Below are positions 14,469 through 19,214 of a stretch of 19,214 nucleotides of DNA, piece by piece. Each line of letters opens with the position of its first letter. Position 1 is the first letter of the stretch. This DNA comes from an uncultured Clostridia bacterium (GTDB lineage Bacteria; Bacillota; Clostridia; Lachnospirales; Anaerotignaceae). The stretch is taken from the NCBI GenBank assembly GCA_910587195.1, contig CAJUKL010000042.1, forward strand, positions 1 through 19,214, given 5' to 3'. A program made the translations under genes and the position numbers. The notes below the pieces were generated by a model. That model saw only the letters and a program-made list of their open reading frames with translations. It was not told the origin of the DNA and ran no database searches.

Positions 14469-15812
14469 TTAATGTTCTGTTTCTCTTGCTACTCTATGTT
14501 CCCTTAGTCTGCTCTCACGCCGGCTTCTTTCTTCTGGATTTTTTTCTTCTGTTTCGGTTCCTTCTGGTGTTGGGTATTGCTGTTCAATAATTCTATCAAA
14601 AAAATCTCTTTCTGCTGGAATCACTGTTTCAATACCTGCAACATCAACCACCGGGTCAGGCTGAATATCTCTCATTGTTGTTGTTACACCATAATAAAAA
14701 TAATTTTCATGCCAATCAACTTCTTTTGGTAAAACAAAACGATTGATTTCTTCTATCATTCTTTTTGCTGCAAAAATTTTATCATAAGAATGATAATCTA
14801 AATTTCCTTGATTGTCATATACATTTTGTATTTTTTGCCTAATACTTTCAAAATCTTGTTTTAAATTACATTCTGGCAAAAAGCCCTCAATTCTATCTAA
14901 CTCCATTGTTAGCATATTATAATATTTTAAAGTGCCCATTGTTACAGCACCATTTTTATCAAATATAGCTAATTCCATTTCATTTAATTCGTCTATCTCG
15001 ACATCAGCAGCTTTATAGGTCATAATTTCTTCTAGTATTTGCTGCATTGTATTACAATATTCCATTACCTGCTGAATATGCCATTCTTCCATGGTATAAA
15101 ATGCTTGCGCCAAATCCATATGTTTTTGCGCAAAATGTGCTCGAATATTAAAAATTTCTTCTTCTTTTGGTAAAGTAATATTTTTTATCTTTTTTTGTAA
15201 ATCTTTTGGATAAGCATATTCCCAGCTTTTTGTAATGCCATAAAACACTCTTGTTTCTTTTTGTTTGGGAGGTTTTGGCTCCCATGTGTTCAGTTCTTCT
15301 ATCGGAAAAGGATGGTCTAATATCCAAAAATTTAAGTCACTTAAAATATGATGTCCATAAAAAATACCACTAACATCTTCCTTTTCTAAGGTATACTTTA
15401 TGAGTTTGCAAACTGTTCGCAAATCTTCCTGCACTTGTTCCTTTTTAAAACAGGCTATCATACTCAGCAGATTATTCATTGCAACTGTAAGTTTTTGTTT
15501 TCCCTTTTCTGTAAAAAATCCTTTAGCATCTTTTGAAAATGTTTTAGTAATAAAGCGTATTATCCAATAAATCGCCGTTTTACATTCCGCTCTTTCAATA
15601 ACATTCATATCTTCAAAAATACTTTGTTTTCTTAGGCTACATTCTTCCCCCTCTCGCAACGGTACATTACTAAAATATAACGTCCTTCCTGAAAATTTTT
15701 CTTCTTTGTCATCTTCCTGTTTTGTGGGTTGTTTCATTTCCATTCTTGCTTGTATCATCAAGGCAAATCCCCACACAATACAAATAATTGATAAAACCAG
15801 TGATTGAACCAT
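14469..15812 (-). CDS. Unidentified single-span membrane protein
   Basis: I do not recognise this 447-residue protein. It has one N-terminal hydrophobic segment (LVLSIICIVWGFALMI, about 5-20) that could be an uncleaved membrane anchor. A charged stretch follows, then a mostly helical, charged body of about 350 residues without Cys motifs or recognisable catalytic patterns. The last 35 or so residues are very rich in Arg and Glu (ERSRRESRLREHRV). I start it at the ATG at 15810-15812, which has AGGAG 10 bases upstream. An ATG at 15828-15830 overlaps this ribosome site, and one further up (15920) has none. The hydrogenase-like gene ends 130 bases upstream on the same strand, but a good promoter lies between them, so it can be expressed alone. 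Confidence 0.75.
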   Translation of the reverse strand: MVQSLVLSIICIVWGFALMIQARMEMKQPTKQEDDKEEKFSGRTLYFSNVPLREGEECSLRKQSIFEDMNVIERAECKTAIYWIIRFITKTFSKDAKGFFTEKGKQKLTVAMNNLLSMIACFKKEQVQEDLRTVCKLIKYTLEKEDVSGIFYGHHILSDLNFWILDHPFPIEELNTWEPKPPKQKETRVFYGITKSWEYAYPKDLQKKIKNITLPKEEEIFNIRAHFAQKHMDLAQAFYTMEEWHIQQVMEYCNTMQQILEEIMTYKAADVEIDELNEMELAIFDKNGAVTMGTLKYYNMLTMELDRIEGFLPECNLKQDFESIRQKIQNVYDNQGNLDYHSYDKIFAAKRMIEEINRFVLPKEVDWHENYFYYGVTTTMRDIQPDPVVDVAGIETVIPAERDFFDRIIEQQYPTPEGTETEEKNPEERSRRESRLREHRVARETEH

Positions 15813-15855
15813 ATATCCCCTGCTCCTCATTTTTATAATATCATTTCTATAAACT

Positions 15856-15884
15856 ATTTTACTGCTTAACTTTATTTTTTTCAA
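15856..15884 (-). promoter_or_regulatory. SigA promoter of the unidentified membrane protein gene
   Basis: On the minus strand TTGAAA (15879-15884), 17 bases, TAAAAT (15856-15861): five of six matches at each box. The leader would be about 37 bases. Confidence 0.7.
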
Positions 15885-15942
15885 CAAAAATAGAGAATAA
15901 AACAGGGGAAGCATAGACAAAGTTTTTACTATTGTTATTCTT

Positions 15943-17856
15943 TTAATTTGTCAGCATCCTTAGTTTATTTTTTATTACTTCAGAAACTTCAATAATAGAA
16001 GTTACAGAATCTGCAATTTCTTCTGTAGAAGTAGCAAGACTATGTGTTCTGTCATTAATTTTGTTAATAATTTCTATCAACTTTTGCGCATCTTGCTGTA
16101 TTTCTAAAATAGCACCCTCTATTTTACACTGACTTTGGCTACTTTCAATGACTGTTTTTTTCGATTTATCTGCTAATTCTTTAATAAAAGAAGCCACCGC
16201 AGAAAATCCTTTTCCTGCTTCTCCAGCTCTTGTTGCTTCAATCGAAGCATTTAGTGCAAGTAAATTCGTTTGAGAAGCAATAGATACCACTTCTTCATTA
16301 TTGGTATTTAATTCTTGAAGTAACTGACTGATTTCAACAATAGAATTTTCAAGATTTTTACAAAAGTCTGAAACAACTTGCATTTCTTCTGATATTCCAG
16401 AAGTTTCTGCTGCATTTGCATCATTTCCTTTTGACATCTGGTCAACAGATTGATATAGCCCAGAAAATTCATCATTAATTTTTTCAACTGCTTTTAATAA
16501 ATCTGCTTTTTGTTTTTTAATATCCTCTGCTTGTTCTAATGTTTTTTTATACTGTTGTTCTACCTGTTTTTTTATGTAATAAATGCAATTATCACGATGG
16601 CTAAATTTGTTATAAATGGCAATTGCCATATCATAACAAGTATCATAACCACAACAAGAACAATTAATTTTTCTTTCTTCTTCTTTTCTTTTTCCCATTT
16701 CTAAAAAGATATGGTTTAATTCTGTATGATTGGGAATTTTATATTGACATTTTCCAGAACGGTCTGTATATTTCCGAAGAAACTCGTTTAAATTTAATTT
16801 TGAAAATTGTTTATTTAATCTTTTTAATCTTTGTGCAGGTGTTAGTTTTTTACTCCATGCACTTTTTATGCCATCCTTTTTACTTGCTATTTTAATTTCA
16901 AAAAGATGATTAAAATTATTATCATCTTTTGCTTTACTGCTTTCAATTCCAGTGCCATAGATACAACCAGATTCACAATTTAATGCATCTACAAAAAGAT
17001 ATTTTGCACGATGATTTGCAATAATTTCTTTATTTTGCTCTAAATAATGGTACATTCTTTTTTCGCCTTCCATTTGGCGTACTAAAATGTCATCTCCTAA
17101 AAACCATTGAACATTTTCCTTTAACCCTCCTGGCAACGGATAAATGGAACCTAAACCATATTCTATTTCATCTGTACATGCTTCTCCTTTTATATTATGC
17201 TTTTTAAGATAATCCATTAAATGCTGAAATGTAATATTATAAGAAACATAATGCTCATTATTGGGGTCATCTATTTCCATTTTTTTTGCAATACAGGGAC
17301 CGATAAAAGCCAATTTATCTGTTATGCCCATATATTTTTTTGCATAAATTGCAGCACACATTAATGGACTTTGCACTGGAAAAAGATTTGGTATTAATTG
17401 GGGAATATATCTTTCAATATAGCCCACAACTGCTGGACATGGCTGCGAAATTCCCCCTGTAAAATGATATTCTTTGATATAATTTAAGTAGCCCCATGTT
17501 GTAATATCTGCACCAAATGACACACTAATCATACGATTTACACCCATCTTTTTAAGCGCTCCTAAAATGTTTGAATACCTATCTGGATAATTTGCTTTTA
17601 ATGCTGGTGCAACAAGAATGGATATTTTACTTCCTCTTTTTAAATCATCAAAAAATTGTTCTGTGTCATCATTAAAATCTCTTGCATTGTGTTCGCATAC
17701 ATCAAAACAAGCTCCACAAGCAATACATCTTTCGGCATCTACCTCTATTCTATTCTGTCCCTCTCGTACCGCAAAAACATTTGCTCCAATACAGCTGCAT
17801 GCATGTATACATTTATTACACCCAATACATTTTTCGTTTGTAAAAACAAGTACCAT
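15943..17856 (-). CDS. Ferredoxin / FeFe-hydrogenase-like / chemoreceptor-signalling fusion (putative redox sensor)
   Basis: A 637-residue soluble protein. Two 4Fe-4S ferredoxin motifs come first (Cys10/13/16/20 and Cys44/47/50/54). The FeFe-hydrogenase large-subunit-like domain follows (about 75-340). It keeps one Cys in its first motif (SQPCP, Cys140), GPCIAKK (Cys188) and NCESGC (Cys294, Cys298), enough to hold a 4Fe-4S cluster. The neighbouring proton-relay Cys is Pro139, and the GGG of the last motif is degraded. A CxxCGxxxC Fe-S motif with a later Cys follows (399/402/407/424). A coiled-coil methyl-accepting signalling domain (about 435-637) has its hairpin tip in ASQTNLLALNASIEATRAGE. 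No membrane span or HAMP domain is present. It probably signals a redox or gas state to CheW/CheA rather than making hydrogen. I chose the ATG at 17856 with GGGGGA 8 bases upstream. The upstream TTG and ATG are poorly placed. Confidence 0.85.
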   Translation of the reverse strand: MVLVFTNEKCIGCNKCIHACSCIGANVFAVREGQNRIEVDAERCIACGACFDVCEHNARDFNDDTEQFFDDLKRGSKISILVAPALKANYPDRYSNILGALKKMGVNRMISVSFGADITTWGYLNYIKEYHFTGGISQPCPAVVGYIERYIPQLIPNLFPVQSPLMCAAIYAKKYMGITDKLAFIGPCIAKKMEIDDPNNEHYVSYNITFQHLMDYLKKHNIKGEACTDEIEYGLGSIYPLPGGLKENVQWFLGDDILVRQMEGEKRMYHYLEQNKEIIANHRAKYLFVDALNCESGCIYGTGIESSKAKDDNNFNHLFEIKIASKKDGIKSAWSKKLTPAQRLKRLNKQFSKLNLNEFLRKYTDRSGKCQYKIPNHTELNHIFLEMGKRKEEERKINCSCCGYDTCYDMAIAIYNKFSHRDNCIYYIKKQVEQQYKKTLEQAEDIKKQKADLLKAVEKINDEFSGLYQSVDQMSKGNDANAAETSGISEEMQVVSDFCKNLENSIVEISQLLQELNTNNEEVVSIASQTNLLALNASIEATRAGEAGKGFSAVASFIKELADKSKKTVIESSQSQCKIEGAILEIQQDAQKLIEIINKINDRTHSLATSTEEIADSVTSIIEVSEVIKNKLRMLTN

Positions 17857-17901
17857 GCCATATTCCCCCATCCTTCTTTTGCTTATTTTATTACTTTTTT
17901 T

Positions 17902-17930
17902 ATTATACAATATTTAAGATAAAAATAGTA
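17902..17930 (-). promoter_or_regulatory. Candidate promoter of the sensor fusion gene
   Basis: A perfect TATAAT lies at 17902-17907 on the minus strand, 45 bases before the ATG. The -35 position (TACTAT, 17925-17930) is poor, so it may need an activator, or the gene may be read from the upstream PTS-type gene. Confidence 0.4.
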
Positions 17931-17937
17931 GATGTTC

Positions 17938-17966
17938 TTGACAAAGAAATCCTTATTTTTTATAAA
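17938..17966 (+). promoter_or_regulatory. Near-consensus promoter pointing into the IIC gene (antisense)
   Basis: TTGACA (17938-17943), a 17-base spacer and TATAAA (17961-17966) on the plus strand. No plus-strand gene lies downstream; a transcript from about 17973 would run antisense to the 3' end of the minus-strand PTS-type gene (17988-19079). Confidence 0.45.
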
Positions 17967-17987
17967 TATTACAAAATATATTAAATC

Positions 17988-19079
17988 TTAAACAAGTTTC
18001 ATATCTCCTTTTTTTACCCAACCCTTTTTTACAAATATCATATTAATACAAGGACACAATACTGCTGGCAATAAAAAGGAAATTAAAAATAATCCAAGCC
18101 AATCCATTCCTGTAACAGCTATTTTTGTTCCTTGTGCTATATCATTTATCCAACCTGTATAAACACCAATTTGCCCTACAAAGCCACAAGTACCCATTCC
18201 AGAAGATACTGAAGTTCCATTCATTTCCAAGTGAAAAAAACAAGTGGCAAGTGGGCCTGTAATAGCGGATGTTAAAATAGGTGCAAGCCATATTTTCGGA
18301 TTTTTAATAATATTCCCCATCTGAAGCATAGAAGTTCCAATTCCTTGCGAAATTAGTCCGCCAATTTTATTTTCTGGAAAAGACATGACAGCAAATCCTA
18401 TCATTTGTGCACAACAGCCCGCAACAGCTGCCCCTCCTGCAAGTCCTGTTAAACCAAAAACTGCACAAATTGCAGCAGAAGAAATGGGTAATGTTAATGC
18501 CATTCCCATTAATACAGAAACTACAATCCCCATAAAAAACGGCTGGAGGTTTGTTGCCAACATAATTAATTCCCCTATTTTTAATGCAATACTGCCTAAT
18601 GTTGGCGCAATTAATGCCGCTATTGCAATCCCTATTCCAATAGTGACCAGCGGCGTTACAAGAATATCTATTTTTGTTTCTTTTGAAATTGCTTTTCCAA
18701 ATTCGGAGGCAATAACGGCAATAAAATAGACAGCTAAAGGGCCACCTGCTCCCCCCAATGCATTGGAAGCAAACCCCACTGTTACCAAAGAAAAAAGTAC
18801 CAAAGGTGGACAATGTAATGCATATCCAATAGCAGCCGCCATAGCAGAACCACTCATTGCAGAGGCCAAACCTCCTACGGTATACTCTATTCCATTTACA
18901 GTAGCTATTATTTTTGTAAGAAATGAAAGATGCAGTTGTGTTCCCAGTGTATTCAAGATTGTTCCAATCAGCAAGGAGCAAAACAAACCTTGTGCCATTG
19001 CACTTAATGCATCAATTCCATAGCGTTTTACAGAGAATTGAATATCTTTTTTTTGCAAAAACTTTTTAAACTTTTCCAT
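17988..19079 (-). CDS. PTS-type IIC membrane protein (EIIC_2 family), orphan
   Basis: A 363-residue membrane protein matching the PTS_EIIC_2-type family of predicted sugar permeases. It is highly hydrophobic, with roughly eight to ten membrane segments. It has Gly/Ala/Ser-rich stretches such as VGGLASAMSGSAMAAAIGYA (67-86), VGFASNALGGAGGPLAVYFI (100-119), LPISSAAICAVFGLTGLAGG and QIGVYTGW near the end. A Lys-rich N-terminus precedes the first segment. Classical PTS systems need EIIA and EIIB partners, and none is encoded nearby, so transport of a sugar by PEP-dependent phosphorylation is not shown. A transporter or sensor for another small molecule is possible. The ATG at 19077-19079 follows GGGAAG by 9 bases. 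No clear terminator separates it from the sensor fusion gene 131 bases downstream. Confidence 0.8.
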   Translation of the reverse strand: MEKFKKFLQKKDIQFSVKRYGIDALSAMAQGLFCSLLIGTILNTLGTQLHLSFLTKIIATVNGIEYTVGGLASAMSGSAMAAAIGYALHCPPLVLFSLVTVGFASNALGGAGGPLAVYFIAVIASEFGKAISKETKIDILVTPLVTIGIGIAIAALIAPTLGSIALKIGELIMLATNLQPFFMGIVVSVLMGMALTLPISSAAICAVFGLTGLAGGAAVAGCCAQMIGFAVMSFPENKIGGLISQGIGTSMLQMGNIIKNPKIWLAPILTSAITGPLATCFFHLEMNGTSVSSGMGTCGFVGQIGVYTGWINDIAQGTKIAVTGMDWLGLFLISFLLPAVLCPCINMIFVKKGWVKKGDMKLV

Positions 19080-19118
19080 TTTTTTGTTACTTCCCTTCCT
19101 TTTTTCTATTATGTTATC

Positions 19119-19147
19119 ATCATACTACTCATTTTTCAAAACGTCAA
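19119..19147 (-). promoter_or_regulatory. SigA promoter of the PTS-type IIC gene
   Basis: On the minus strand TTGACG (19142-19147), 17 bases, TATGAT (19119-19124): five of six matches at both boxes. The leader would be about 33 bases. Confidence 0.75.
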
Positions 19148-19165
19148 CAAAACGCAACATTTTTT

Positions 19166-19214
19166 CACGCTTTCTTGAAAGAAAGCTTAGCAAAGAACTT
19201 TGTGCAAAACTTCG
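19166..19214. repeat. Palindromic repeat element R7, inverted copy (cut by window edge)
   Basis: This is the reverse complement of 141-190 with a single-base deletion in a T-run (AACTTTGTG against AACTTTTGTG). The hairpin GCTTTCTT/AAGAAAGC is at 19169-19186. The copy continues past the window end. It lies just upstream of the PTS-type gene promoter, in opposite orientation to R1 and R2. Confidence 0.85.

Noticed and set aside
15943..17856. Catalytic FeFe-hydrogenase
   Set aside because: The first motif has Pro in place of the proton-relay Cys and the last motif lacks its GGG, and the signalling tail points to sensing; catalysis cannot be fully excluded.
18367..18981. A 204-codon minus-strand open frame inside the PTS-type gene
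   Set aside because: It is another frame of a clear membrane-protein gene, rich in Cys, Trp and Asn in the way frame-shifted translations of such genes are.
13352..19079. Long starts for several minus-strand genes (TTG at 14161 and 17910, ATG at 15920)
   Set aside because: In each case a downstream ATG has a properly spaced ribosome site. Similar reasoning moved the starts of murA, gatC, the NlpC/P60 gene and the RpiR-family gene, in which the first ATG often overlaps or precedes the ribosome site itself.

Overview
This is an AT-rich stretch of a chromosome that reads as a low-GC Gram-positive, most likely a member of the Clostridia (Lachnospirales-like). The reasons are strong AGGAGG-type ribosome binding sites, TTGACA/TATAAT promoters, a tRNA-dependent Asn/Gln pathway (GatCAB with an archaeal-type AspRS), and an FeFe-hydrogenase-related iron-sulfur protein. 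The species cannot be named from the sequence alone. Eleven of the thirteen protein genes are on the minus strand. I see no tRNA, rRNA, CRISPR array, transposase or phage gene.

Layout. Positions 1-340 hold two and a half copies of a palindromic intergenic repeat that runs into the stop codon of murA (338-1585, minus). A 469-bp gap (1586-2054) holds a longer copy of the repeat and the divergent promoters for murA and a P1-family (DmpA/NylC-like) self-processing peptidase (2055-2978, plus). The peptidase converges on coaBC (3040-4236, minus, coenzyme A synthesis) across a shared terminator. Next come a secreted SH3/NlpC-P60 cell-wall hydrolase (4361-5653, minus) with a near-consensus promoter, and a four-gene translation operon aspS2-gatC-gatA-gatB (10493 down to 5931, minus). 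After another long repeat element, an M29 aminopeptidase (10938-12059, minus) is divergent from an RpiR-family regulator (12239-13102, plus). A third long repeat follows, then a secreted PepSY-repeat protein (minus), an unidentified single-span membrane protein (minus), an iron-sulfur/hydrogenase-like/chemoreceptor-signalling fusion (minus), and an orphan PTS-type IIC membrane protein (minus). The window ends in an inverted copy of the repeat with which it began.

Functional reading. MurA, the NlpC/P60 enzyme and PepSY protein concern the envelope. CoaBC and the AspRS-GatCAB operon are housekeeping. The operon most simply makes Asp-tRNA(Asn) (and Asp-tRNA(Asp)) and amidates the mischarged form, and GatCAB may also make Gln-tRNA(Gln). 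The hydrogenase-like fusion looks like a soluble redox or gas sensor rather than a working hydrogenase, because the proton-relay cysteine position is proline.

The least ordinary signal is the repeat family. At least nine hairpins share an inner CTTT/AAAG stem and similar flanks, but their outer stem bases differ and stay complementary. Three or so long copies carry a GC-richer core, while short copies lack it. This pattern of compensated change suggests selection on a folded RNA or single-stranded DNA form.
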